A DNA stretch of 19,889 nt from Granulicella sp. (lineage in GTDB: Bacteria; Acidobacteriota; Terriglobia; Terriglobales; Acidobacteriaceae), in contig PKWK01000222.1 in assembly GCA_003133205.1 (NCBI GenBank), positions 1 to 19,889 on the forward strand. Reading direction: 5' to 3'. This document shows positions 8,564-17,300 of the stretch, piece after piece. Numbering within the stretch: the first letter of the stretch is position 1; every line of letters begins with the position of its first letter. The notes under the pieces are model-generated. The model ran no database searches and had not been told where the DNA came from. It saw nothing but the letters and a program-made list of their open reading frames with translations. A program made the position numbers and the translations under genes.

Positions 8564-8731
8564 ATGAGATTGTTCAGACTGCGCCATCATCTGGATCTAA
8601 GTACAGGTTCACGCAAGAAGAACCTCGGCACATGCACGGTGGAGCAGCTCTCCTGCGGTATATGCAAGGAACGCGTGGATGTCGTCTGTCGGCTGAATCG
8701 GATTGTGTTGGTGAACGGGTCGCATAAGTGA
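8564..8731 (+). CDS. Possible 55-aa Cys-containing protein
   Basis: ATG 8564 opens a 55-codon frame ending at TGA 8729. Its middle carries three cysteines in ten residues (CTVEQLSCGIC), one more follows (VVCRLN), and the N-terminus is basic. The upstream sequence has no convincing ribosome binding site. I do not recognise it, and a chance frame or a remnant is as likely as a gene. It lies in the gene-poor stretch 8491-8940, 36 nt before another tiny frame on the same strand. Confidence 0.2.
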   Translation: MRLFRLRHHLDLSTGSRKKNLGTCTVEQLSCGICKERVDVVCRLNRIVLVNGSHK

Positions 8732-8767
8732 CCTCCGTATTCTGGAAGGAAAGAAGTCTAGATATCG

Positions 8768-8896
8768 ATGTTGGAATCAATCATTGCTGAAATCGATGCT
8801 GAGATCGCCCGGCTAACACGCCCTGTGTTCCTTAGTGTCCGTCTGGGCGAATCCAAATCCTTCCGCATTGGCGCCTCGGAGCGGCTAGCCAAGTGA
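8768..8896 (+). CDS. Possible 42-aa remnant of a small coiled-coil protein
   Basis: ATG 8768 opens a 42-codon frame ending at TGA 8894, preceded by the purine-rich GGAAGGAAAGAAG about 11 nt upstream. The first 18 residues (MLESIIAEIDAEIARLTR) form a heptad-like amphipathic helix and resemble the start of small helical proteins often annotated as hypothetical in soil bacteria. After that the likeness stops, so it is probably a truncated copy. The link to any family is from memory and untested. Confidence 0.3.
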   Translation: MLESIIAEIDAEIARLTRPVFLSVRLGESKSFRIGASERLAK

Positions 8897-8940
8897 ACGC
8901 GCTTGGGCATTCCGTTCGGCGTTAACACCACGATTGCGAT

Positions 8941-11634
8941 CTATTTGGGCAGATTCTGCTTGCCCTCGATGGTAAAAGCGACAGTGGGCGGATTGGGCGG
9001 TCCTCCAGGTTGGGAGCCGCCAAGGGATAGGGTGTACTTTCCGGGCTGGATGATGCGCTCTCCATCGACGCCGACTTCACCGAGGGACCGGGGGGCGACA
9101 TCAAAGGTGACCTTCGTGGACTGGTTTGGTTCGAGATAGATGCGGGTGAAGCCGGCGAGTATAAGGCGGGGTGAGATCTCGGTATGGGGTTGGGTGAGGT
9201 ACAGTTCGACGACTTCGTCGCCAGGGATCTTGCCGGTGTTTTTCACTTCACCTTCGACATGCACCGGGTCGCCGGCTTTGACCCTGTTTGAGGCGAGTCG
9301 TATCGGACTGTAACTGAAAGTCGTGTAGCTAAGACCATAGCCAAAGGCGAAGAGCGGCTTGTCAGTGAGATAGCGATACGTGCGGTTCTTCATCGCGTAG
9401 ACCTCAAATGACGGAACCTGCGAGAGAGAACGATAGAAGGTGATCGGCAGGCGGCCAGCGGGATTGTTGTCGCCTGCGAGGGTTTCGGCAATCGCTGTTC
9501 CACCCTCTTCGCCGGGATACCAGGCTTCTAAAATTGCGCTGGCGTGCTCTGCAGCGTAGTTGACCGCAAGAGCAGAGCCGTTCTCGAGGACGACGACGAC
9601 CGGTTTACCAGTGGCTGTCAACGCCTTGAGTAGCTCTTCCTGTACGGCGGGGAGATCGATCGCAGTGCGATCGCCGCCGGAGAAGCCCTCAAGCTTGATA
9701 GGCATCTCTTCGCCTTCGAGGGAAGGGGAGAGGCCGAGGCAGGCAACGATCAAGTCGGCCTGGCGGGTCTCTGCAACTGCTTGGTCGCGAAGAACTCCAG
9801 CGGGCGCCTGCCAGGTAAGATCGATTCCGGCGCTGCCGGTGCCGTGCAGGTACTCGAGGCGGATGGCATGGGGCTGAGTATCTTCAAAGTGCAGCGGGGC
9901 CTCGAGGACCGAACCGCGCTCGCCAGTCTTTGCGGTGCTGCTTTGAAGCAGAGGCTTATCGTCGATATAGAGCCGGAAGACCTCCGCATTTTCGCAGGCG
10001 TAGCAATAGTTGATGCGCACGCCGAGCTTGTAATCGCCGGCAGCCGGAGGGGTGAAGGTGCCGCTCCATCGGACGGAGTAGTTGTTTCGCTGGAGACCGT
10101 TCAGGGGAACAACCTTATCCCAATTGAAGTTGATTCGACGATCGACACGAGCGAGCACTGGAGTGCCGCTGAGATCCTCGGAGGCGAAGTATTCTCCCTT
10201 AAGACCGTACTCACTGCTGTTACTGGATGGACGCAGAGCAGTATGCTCGACCGGCATGGCAAAGCCTTCGGCAAGACTCGATCCCATTGCGTAGACGACA
10301 TGTGCAGAGTTGAACCTCTTCTCGATGCCATCAAGAGGGTAGACCGGATTCGGTGGCGGACCGTTGTAGTTCCCTTGCAGAGATTGCACCAACTCAGCAG
10401 TCGGGCCAATGACGGCGATAGTTCGCACGCCGGGTTTCAGAGGAAGTGTCTGATGATCGTTCTTGAGCAGCACCATCGCTTCACGGGCCGCCTGCAACGA
10501 AATCTGTCGGTGGGCGGGCGAGTTGTTTTCGTCCATTCCAATCCTGCCATAGGCATAATTAGACGGCGGATCAAACATACCCAAGCGGAAGCGAGCGGTA
10601 AATAGACGACGGACGGCGGTATTGATGTCGGCTTCGGTGATGAGATTCTGGTGCACAGCATCGACAAGAGCGGGATAGGCCTGGCCTTGACCGTAGCCGC
10701 ACTCGAGATCCGTACCCGCCCTTACAGCGGCCGCGGCAGCATGCGCCATGTCATTGGCGTAGTGGTGGCCGGTGTTAATGTCGGCCACAGCCGCGCAGTC
10801 ACTGACAATGTAACCATCAAAGTGCCACGCATCGCGAAGGTGTTCCCGCAGCAGCATCGCGTTGGCGCAGGCGGGCGCGCCGTCGATGGAATTGTAGGCG
10901 CACATGACGGATTGGGCGTGAGCCTCCGTTATGGCAGCGCGGAAGGCAGGCAGGTAGGTGTCTTCCAGATCGTGAGGAGAGATGTCGACGTTTGCGCGGT
11001 GGCGCGTGCCTTCAGGCCCGCTGTGTACGGCGAAATGCTTGGGCGTGGAGACGAGCTTGAGATGGTTTGGGTCGTCGCCCTGCATGCCAGTGACAAAGGC
11101 AACGCCCATGCGACCAGCCAGGAAAGGATCTTCCCCATAAGTCTCCTGCCCACGGCCCCAACGTGGATCGCGGAAGATGTTGATGTTGGGCGCCCAGAAG
11201 GTGAGACCGAAGAACATCTCGCGATCATTGTCGCGCATCGCCTGGTTGTACTTCGCGCGGGCTTCCGTGGAGATAGTCTGCCCCATGCGATGAACAAGGT
11301 TCGAGTCCCAGGTGGCGGCCATGCCGATAACCTGCGGGAAGTTGGTGGCATATCCGGAGAAGGCTACGCCGTGCAGCCCCTCGTTCCACCAGTCATATTT
11401 AGGCAGACCGAGTCGAGGGATCGCAGGTGCGTGGTCGCGCATCTGCTGGACCTTCTCTTCCAAAGTCATCTGGCCGATGAGATCGTCGACGCGCTGGCTG
11501 ATCGGCAGAGTCGTGTTCATCCAGGGTTGACTGGCAGGCGCGTTTATTCCCGGTTGCTGCTGGGCGAGGCCGGCGACGGAAAGCGCGGCTAGAGCGCAGG
11601 ATGCTATCGAGAGAATGCGGACGTGGCAGGCCAT
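8941..11634 (-). CDS. Secreted GH3 glycosidase with PA14 domain (beta-xylosidase/beta-glucosidase)
   Basis: This intact 897-aa enzyme should remove terminal beta-linked xylose or glucose from oligosaccharides outside the cytoplasm. A Sec signal peptide spans residues 1-24. The N-terminal TIM barrel has DWWNEGLHGV (81-90), a form typical of the beta-xylosidase branch, then WAPNINIFRDPRWGRGQETY (147-166), KHF (199-201) and YIVSDC (275-280), with D279 as the expected nucleophile. The C-terminal domain starts at about 385 (MVLLKND), is interrupted by a PA14 module (about 476-612), and resumes with LEGEEM (639-644), whose Glu residues are acid/base candidates. GYGLSYTTF (765-773) and a fibronectin-III-like tail close it. 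Length and order match PA14-containing GH3 enzymes. The ribosome binding site is weak. It is divergent from the GH51 gene across a 336-bp regulatory gap with a LacI-type operator. Specificity (xyloside or glucoside) cannot be fixed from sequence alone. Confidence 0.95.
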   Translation of the reverse strand: MACHVRILSIASCALAALSVAGLAQQQPGINAPASQPWMNTTLPISQRVDDLIGQMTLEEKVQQMRDHAPAIPRLGLPKYDWWNEGLHGVAFSGYATNFPQVIGMAATWDSNLVHRMGQTISTEARAKYNQAMRDNDREMFFGLTFWAPNINIFRDPRWGRGQETYGEDPFLAGRMGVAFVTGMQGDDPNHLKLVSTPKHFAVHSGPEGTRHRANVDISPHDLEDTYLPAFRAAITEAHAQSVMCAYNSIDGAPACANAMLLREHLRDAWHFDGYIVSDCAAVADINTGHHYANDMAHAAAAAVRAGTDLECGYGQGQAYPALVDAVHQNLITEADINTAVRRLFTARFRLGMFDPPSNYAYGRIGMDENNSPAHRQISLQAAREAMVLLKNDHQTLPLKPGVRTIAVIGPTAELVQSLQGNYNGPPPNPVYPLDGIEKRFNSAHVVYAMGSSLAEGFAMPVEHTALRPSSNSSEYGLKGEYFASEDLSGTPVLARVDRRINFNWDKVVPLNGLQRNNYSVRWSGTFTPPAAGDYKLGVRINYCYACENAEVFRLYIDDKPLLQSSTAKTGERGSVLEAPLHFEDTQPHAIRLEYLHGTGSAGIDLTWQAPAGVLRDQAVAETRQADLIVACLGLSPSLEGEEMPIKLEGFSGGDRTAIDLPAVQEELLKALTATGKPVVVVLENGSALAVNYAAEHASAILEAWYPGEEGGTAIAETLAGDNNPAGRLPITFYRSLSQVPSFEVYAMKNRTYRYLTDKPLFAFGYGLSYTTFSYSPIRLASNRVKAGDPVHVEGEVKNTGKIPGDEVVELYLTQPHTEISPRLILAGFTRIYLEPNQSTKVTFDVAPRSLGEVGVDGERIIQPGKYTLSLGGSQPGGPPNPPTVAFTIEGKQNLPK

Positions 11635-11686
11635 GATGGGTGTCCGATCTTGGATTCTGGAAATGAACGAGGAACGAGAGCGCCTA

Positions 11687-11715
11687 ATTATTCAAGACCA
11701 GAACTAAAGCGTCAA
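11687..11715 (-). promoter_or_regulatory. Putative sigma-70 promoter of the GH3 gene
   Basis: Read on the minus strand, TTGACG (11715-11710) and AATAAT (11692-11687) each match the consensus at five of six positions and are separated by exactly 17 nt. Transcription would start near 11680, giving a leader of about 46 nt before the GH3 ATG. Confidence 0.5.
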
Positions 11716-11764
11716 ATTGATGCCGATACTCTTCGCCTAAAACGATCCTCACGCTGATGCGTTT

Positions 11765-11793
11765 GTGACAGACTCAGAATCTTGCTGTAGGAT
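11765..11793 (+). promoter_or_regulatory. Putative promoter of the GH51 gene
   Basis: GTGACA (11765-11770, five of six) and TAGGAT (11788-11793, four of six) are 17 nt apart. Transcription would start near 11800, upstream of the LacI-type operator at 11832, which would then act as a downstream block. The promoter call is modest alone, but the same arrangement occurs before the TonB-dependent receptor. Confidence 0.4.
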
Positions 11794-11831
11794 GTGGTTC
11801 GTCGTTCCGTCCTGCCTTTTCGCGATGTTGA

Positions 11832-11845
11832 TGTAAGCGCTTTCA
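11832..11845. promoter_or_regulatory. LacI-family operator in the GH3/GH51 divergent region
   Basis: TGTAAGCGCTTTCA is a 14-bp near-palindrome (12 of 14 positions symmetric) and matches the general LacI/CcpA-type operator pattern TGNAANCGNTNNCA. It lies in the gap between the divergent GH3 and GH51 genes, 125 nt before the GH51 ATG and about 117 nt upstream of the putative GH3 -35 box. Release by a sugar effector would induce GH51, and possibly GH3. The regulator is not in the window. Confidence 0.65.
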
Positions 11846-11954
11846 GCCACAGAATGAATGCGTGGGCCATACCACGAGTGCTCAGATCCGAAGTGGTAAT
11901 CGGAATGTGAGCGAAGCTTTTCTGACTCGGTGTCACTATCTGTCGTCAAAATTT

Positions 11955-11959
11955 GGAGG
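11955..11959 (+). promoter_or_regulatory. Ribosome binding site deciding the GH51 start
   Basis: GGAGG lies 11 nt before ATG 11971. The same frame is open from a TTG at 11953, but that codon overlaps the GGAGG and would add residues before the signal peptide, so ATG 11971 is preferred. Confidence 0.75.
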
Positions 11960-11970
11960 CAAAAAACTCA

Positions 11971-13914
11971 ATGCCGCATGTGATCAGGAAGCGAATTGTT
12001 CTGAAGGCGAGCGCGATCCTACTTTCAACTTTCGTGCCTTTTGCCTGCGGTCTCGCGCAATCTCCGGCACCGCTAACCCTCGAGATTCAGCTCGACAAGC
12101 CGCTTTATAAGGTCAGTCCAACTCTCTACGGCCTCATGACTGAGGAGATCAACTTCTCTTACGATGGCGGACTGTATGCCGAAATGGTTCGCAACCGAAC
12201 GTTCGGCACGCGCAGTCATGCGCAGCCGGTCCACTGGTATCTGGTAGAGAAGGGCGAAGGAATAGGCTCGATGGGAATCGATGATACTTGCGGCCCAAGT
12301 GACGCATTGCCGAGCAGCTTACGCATCGATATCACCAAGGCGGACGCAGAGAGTCCGGTAGGAGTCTACAACGACGGCTATTGGGGCATGGCCCTAAAGC
12401 CTGACACTACTTATAAGGGCTCTTTCTACGCGAAGGCTGATTCGAGTGACATGGGGGCGGTGACCATTTCTCTGGTAAACGACACCAGCGGGGCTGCTCT
12501 CGCGACGACAACGGCGCCGACGCCTACTACCGAGTGGAAGCCGTATCTGTTCACCCTCAAGACAGGCAAGATTAGTTCGTCTACGAACAATCATCTGGTA
12601 CTCACGGTCGCGCACCCTGGGAAGCTCTGGTTGGATGTCGTCTCGCTCTTTCCTCCAACTTTTCACGATCGGGAGAATGGGAACCGACCGGACCTGATGG
12701 AGATGATGTCGGCCATGCATCCGACGTTTCTGCGTCTTCCCGGCGGAAATTATCTGGAAGGCGATGAGATCGCGGATCGGTACGACTGGAAGAACATGAT
12801 CGGGCCGCTGGTTGACCGTCCGACGCATGCGAGTCCGTGGCGCTATCAGTCATCCGACGGGATGGGCCTACTTGAGTTCCTGGAGTGGACTGAAGACCTC
12901 AACATCGAGCCGGTTCTTGCGGTGTATGCGGGCTACTCGCTGCGAGGGGCGCATATCAACGCCGGCCCATTCCTCAAGCCCTTCGTGCAGGATGCGGTGG
13001 ACGAAATCGAGTTTGTGACGGGAGACCCCAGGACAAAATGGGGAGCTGTTCGCGCACAGCTTGGTCATCCCAAGCCTTTCCCGCTCCACTACGTGGAGAT
13101 CGGTAATGAAGACTGGTTTGATAAATCCGGCAGTTATGAGACGCGATTTACGCAGTTTGATCGGGCCATCAAAGCGCAGTATCCCGAACTAAAAACCATT
13201 GCTACGATGCCGCTGAAGCAAACCAGACCCGACGTTCAGGACGATCATTACTACCTGCGCGCCACCGAGAGCTATGCACATGCTACCCAGTACTACCACA
13301 CCGACCGTAGCGGCCCAAAGATCTTCGTGGGCGAATGGGCCACGCGCGAAGGCTCGCCGACACCGGACCTGAACGCCGCTTTGGGGGATGCTGCGTTGAT
13401 GACGAGCTTCGAACGGAACAGCGACCTGATCATCATGGCGTCCTATGCCCCGCTCTTCGTTAACGTCAACCCCGGGGGCATGCAATGGGAAAGCGACCTG
13501 ATCGGTTATGACGCCGGGTCGAGCTACGGATCACCGTCCTACTACGCTCAAGTGCTCTTCGGAAAATATCTTGGCGATTCCGTTCCGGAGACGGCTGTTC
13601 AGAACACGCCGCCGCGCTTCTTTTACTCGGCCACTACCGACACGGCAAAGGGCAAGATGTACCTCAAGATGGTGAATGGGTCTTCAGTCCCTCAACCTGT
13701 GGCGTTGAAGCTCAGCGGTGCGGCAAGAATCGCAGCTGGTGCCGTCATGGAGACACTTTCGGGAAATGATCCAGCAGAAACCAACACGATCTCCGATCCT
13801 AAGCATCTGGTCCCGGTGAAGAGCACACTGAAGGAGTCGAGCGCCAGCTTCAACCACACCATGCCCGCCTATTCCATTCAGGTCATAGAGTTTTCCTTCG
13901 AAAAGATGCCGTAA
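11971..13914 (+). CDS. Secreted GH51 alpha-L-arabinofuranosidase
   Basis: This 647-aa enzyme should cleave terminal alpha-L-arabinofuranosyl residues from arabinoxylan, arabinan or arabino-oligosaccharides. A signal peptide covers about residues 1-30 (basic start, hydrophobic core, then CGLAQ). The N-terminal part has the SPTLYGLMTEEINFSYDGGL region (49-68) usual in the eukaryote-like branch of GH51, then a carbohydrate-binding-like jelly roll (about 115-230). The TIM barrel shows FLRLPGGNYLEG (253-264), EIGNEDWF (376-383) with E380 as acid/base, and FVGEWA (452-457) with E455 as nucleophile. A beta-sandwich ends the protein. All key residues are present, and the length fits the secreted subgroup rather than the roughly 500-aa cytoplasmic type. 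It is divergent from a GH3 enzyme that could act on the dearabinosylated chain, and it is followed on the same strand by the TonB-dependent receptor after a 447-nt gap. Confidence 0.93.
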   Translation: MPHVIRKRIVLKASAILLSTFVPFACGLAQSPAPLTLEIQLDKPLYKVSPTLYGLMTEEINFSYDGGLYAEMVRNRTFGTRSHAQPVHWYLVEKGEGIGSMGIDDTCGPSDALPSSLRIDITKADAESPVGVYNDGYWGMALKPDTTYKGSFYAKADSSDMGAVTISLVNDTSGAALATTTAPTPTTEWKPYLFTLKTGKISSSTNNHLVLTVAHPGKLWLDVVSLFPPTFHDRENGNRPDLMEMMSAMHPTFLRLPGGNYLEGDEIADRYDWKNMIGPLVDRPTHASPWRYQSSDGMGLLEFLEWTEDLNIEPVLAVYAGYSLRGAHINAGPFLKPFVQDAVDEIEFVTGDPRTKWGAVRAQLGHPKPFPLHYVEIGNEDWFDKSGSYETRFTQFDRAIKAQYPELKTIATMPLKQTRPDVQDDHYYLRATESYAHATQYYHTDRSGPKIFVGEWATREGSPTPDLNAALGDAALMTSFERNSDLIIMASYAPLFVNVNPGGMQWESDLIGYDAGSSYGSPSYYAQVLFGKYLGDSVPETAVQNTPPRFFYSATTDTAKGKMYLKMVNGSSVPQPVALKLSGAARIAAGAVMETLSGNDPAETNTISDPKHLVPVKSTLKESSASFNHTMPAYSIQVIEFSFEKMP

Positions 13915-13955
13915 GACGGAAACCCCGGTAGGACACGTTTCAGGACTTCACACCC

Positions 13956-13982
13956 CTCCGCGAATCTGTAAATGGCGCGGAG
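13956..13982 (+). terminator. Weak hairpin after the GH51 gene
   Basis: CTCCGCG and CGCGGAG form a perfect 7-bp stem around a 13-nt loop, 42 nt after the GH51 stop codon. No T-run follows, only a T/C-rich stretch about 10 nt later, so intrinsic termination is uncertain. Confidence 0.25.
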
Positions 13983-14166
13983 CCTTCGGAGCTTCGTCTT
14001 CATTGTGCGTCAGTTCAGAGGTTCCTCACCCAAGCCGGTCGTGAGACTTTCCAGCCCAGACGTCTGGTCTCGCCTTGTTCGTCCTGCTCAGAATGCGTCT
14101 GCCTGGCGCTCCGAATTATATCACTAATACGCTTCGCAGTCTTCAAACTTAAGTTGGACATTTCCC
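13983..14166. other. Intergenic stretch, no gene seen
   Basis: This is part of the 447-nt gap between GH51 and the receptor. A 77-codon minus-strand frame crosses it (14248-14015), but it overlaps the operator and promoter, has no family likeness and is not called. Confidence 0.4.
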
Positions 14167-14196
14167 TTGACAACGTGTTAATTGTTGGCATAGATT
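14167..14196 (+). promoter_or_regulatory. Putative promoter of the TonB-dependent receptor
   Basis: A perfect TTGACA (14167-14172) lies 18 nt before TAGATT (14191-14196, four of six). Transcription would start near 14203, giving a leader of about 160 nt with the LacI-type operator inside it at roughly +31. Confidence 0.5.
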
Positions 14197-14233
14197 TCGA
14201 GGTGCTCAAGACCCCCTGAGAAGTTCGAGTCCA

Positions 14234-14247
14234 TGAAACCGCTTTCA
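14234..14247. promoter_or_regulatory. LacI-family operator before the TonB-dependent receptor
   Basis: TGAAACCGCTTTCA is a 14-bp near-palindrome (12 of 14 positions symmetric) and matches the same TGNAANCGNTNNCA pattern as the site at 11832. It starts 128 nt before ATG 14362, nearly the same distance as in the GH51 leader (139 nt). This suggests that one regulator controls both units. Confidence 0.65.
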
Positions 14248-14361
14248 TCGTTTTGTTTTGCTCGCGAATCTATTGCGGGCTGAAGCTGCAACACAAGGTG
14301 GCATGGGTCCAGTTATCTCTGTTCGCTATCGAGCATGAATTGCGTTATTTCTGGAGGCTTC

Positions 14362-17300
14362 ATGTACAAGAAACCTATCCGACTGTTTGTGTTGGTCGTA
14401 CTGGCACTGTTGCTGACCACTTGCACCCACGCTCAGGAAAATGCGACGGTTACCGGTACCGTTTTTGATCCGACCGGGGCAGCGGTTCCCAACGTGCAAC
14501 TCACCCTCACCAACGTAGCAACCGGACAGACAAGGACGACCAATTCCAACGCCATCGGCCTCTATTCGTTCGCCAATGTGGGGGTCGGCGAATTCAATCT
14601 GAGCGCAGCAGCCACTGGATTTCAGCGATATGTCAAAAGCGGCATCGTGGTCAATGTGGCCCAGACCTTGAAAGAGGATGCCACTCTCGCGGTCGGAAGT
14701 GCCACTTTGGAGGTTTCGGTGCAAGCGGATGCGCTCAACCTCCAAACCGAGACAAACGAGCTCAGCAACCTGATCAGTGGACAGCAGGTAGTCCAGCTTG
14801 CGACCAACGGACGCAATGTGACAGCGCTCGCGGCGCTGGGGATGGGCGTTTCAAACACTCTTCCTGCATTCGCCGGCGTCAATGCTTTGACGTCCGCAAA
14901 CGGTCTCAGCTTCAACGGCACTCGCAGCAGCCACAACGTCTATCTGCTGGACGGAGGGGAACTAAACGATCGTGGCTGCGGAGGTTGTTTCAGCTCGCTT
15001 CCTTCATTGGACGCTCTGTCCGAATTCCAGACTCTGTCCAGCAATTACGGGCCCGACTATGGGATCGGCTCGGGCGGCACGATCACGATGGTCATAAAAT
15101 CCGGCGCCCGCAGTTTCCATGGTTCGCTATGGGAGTTTGTTCGCAACGAAGACCTCGACGCAAATAACTACTTCGTCAACCTCGCAGGCAAGGCTCGGCC
15201 GAAGTTTCGGCTGAACATACCCGGCGGCAACATAAGCGGACCATTGTGGATTCCACACGTGTACAACGATTCGCGCGACAGAACCTTCTTTTTTGTGAAC
15301 GAGGAATGGCGGCGCTTGATCCAGGGCAGTACCCCATCTGTTGCGAACACGATTTTGGCCAGCAACTTTCCGGCTGCCGGAAAAGCTTTGAATTACACGG
15401 TACCAAGCAATGGAGCGGTTCCCATCGTTCCTGTGACCACGGATTCCAACAAGTTGGCGATCTATGCCGCAAACGGACTGGTCGCTGGATCGCCCTTCAA
15501 CAACGCTTCGGGAACACCGTGCACTACAGTTTGCGTCGTCCCTGCGGCGCTCATCGACCAGAACGCGGTCCTTGAGGTGAACGCCGGGACATTCCCGCAA
15601 CCCAACTTTGGGACGAGCCAGTACATCTCGTCCGTTCCACAACCTACGGACGTGCGCGAAGATGTGGTGCGCATCGACCACAAGATCAATGGCAAGCTGC
15701 AGTTGATGGGACACTACCTCCACGATCAGGTCTCCCAGACCTACTTCCCGCCGCTATGGGGCAATAGCAGCTATCCGACGGTGGGGACGGCCATGTTGAA
15801 TCCGTCCTGGTCATCGACCATCAAGTTGACGCAAACCTTGTCGCCCACCCTGCTCAACGAAACCGCGTTCCTCTACAGCGGAAATACAATTCATCTGAGT
15901 CCAGTCGGTGTATCCGCGAAGCCGTCGGGTTGGACAGGCACAACTTTCTTCCCGGAGGCAAACAACGTTGGCAGCCGCCTGCCTGAAGTCCAATTAGGCG
16001 CTCCCTACGGGACCACCTGGAGTTCGAGCTACTTCCCATGGAAGAACTCCTATGAAGGCTATGAAACCCGCGACGATCTTTCCTGGAACAGGGGCCGGCA
16101 CCAGTTCAAATTTGGCTTCAGTTGGCTGCACGACCCGAAGAACCAGCAGCTACAGGCCAACACTCAAGGAACCGCGGTCTTCAATAACAGCGGGTTTTCC
16201 AAAGATTCCTACATCAACTTCGTTCTTGGCGATGCGGCAACCTTCACACAGCTAAACTTCCTCGCAGGCAAACATTGGGTCAACAACAATTACAGCTTCT
16301 ACGGCAACGACAACTTCCATGTCTTACCACGACTTACGCTCAACCTGGGACTTCGCTACGATGGCATGCCGCACGCCTTCGAGCGGTTCAACCAGTTTGC
16401 AAACTTCAACTCAGCCAATTACAACTCTGGGGCCGGCTATCCGCTCAACCCAGACGGTACCCTCAATCCCGCCTCTCTTACTGCATTCAACGGCGGAACG
16501 TTTTATATGAACGGCATCCAGGAAGCGGGAGTGGGCGGGTTCCCACGTGGGGTGGTCCAGAATTATTACCTGACAATACAGCCGAGGCTTGGTTTTGCCT
16601 TTGATGTACACGGAGACGGCAAAATGGTCGTTCGCAGCGGCTTTGGCATGTTCTTCGAACGTGTCCAGGGCAACGATGTTTACAACGCCGCGCTCAACCC
16701 GCCTTTCGCGTATCAGCCCCAAGCAAATAACGTCTACTTCTCCAATCCCAACACGAGCGCTCTGACAGGTGCAACGGCGAGTCAGAGGTTCCCGTCCACG
16801 TTGACGAACTTGAACTACCACTACGGCAACCCGGGAACTGCGATGTTTAGTCTAGGGGTGCAGCGTGAACTAGCTCCGTCGATCGTTGGCACTATCCAGT
16901 ACGCCGGCTCTCGCGGATGGCGTCAGAGCAACGACAGGTCGATTAACACCTTGCCCTTGGCCGACCCGGTGGTTGGCTACGTGAAGAGACAAGCTGTAGC
17001 CACCAACACATCGCTTAATGCTGGCGGCACCGCCTGCACCGCCGGGCAGACATGCTATGCCCCCACCGCCAACCTGTATCGCCAATTCCCTGGCTTCAGC
17101 ACCATCACCCAGGAAGAAAACGAGACGAACTTCAACTACAACGCGCTGCAGATGCAAGTGCGCATGGAGGCCAAGCACGGTTTGACCCTACAGTTTGCTT
17201 ATACGTACTCCCACGAGATCGACGAGGTGAGCAGTGACCTCAACGCTCTGGCGGATCCCTTCAATGCCCACTACAACCGAGGGTCCGGCGCTTTCGACCG

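Noticed and set aside
9781..10605. Plus-strand frame of 274 codons, and a 313-codon one at 10651-11592
   Set aside because: Both are shadows of the intact GH3 gene on the minus strand, with no motif of their own.
11953..11970. TTG start for the GH51 gene
   Set aside because: The TTG overlaps the GGAGG ribosome binding site; ATG 11971 has proper spacing and begins a normal signal peptide.
14015..14248. Minus-strand 77-codon frame
   Set aside because: It overlaps the receptor promoter and operator, has no convincing ribosome binding site and no family likeness.
14335..14361. Upstream ATG for the TonB receptor
   Set aside because: The GGAGG at 14353-14357 lies downstream of it and the added nine residues are not signal-like; ATG 14362 fits both.
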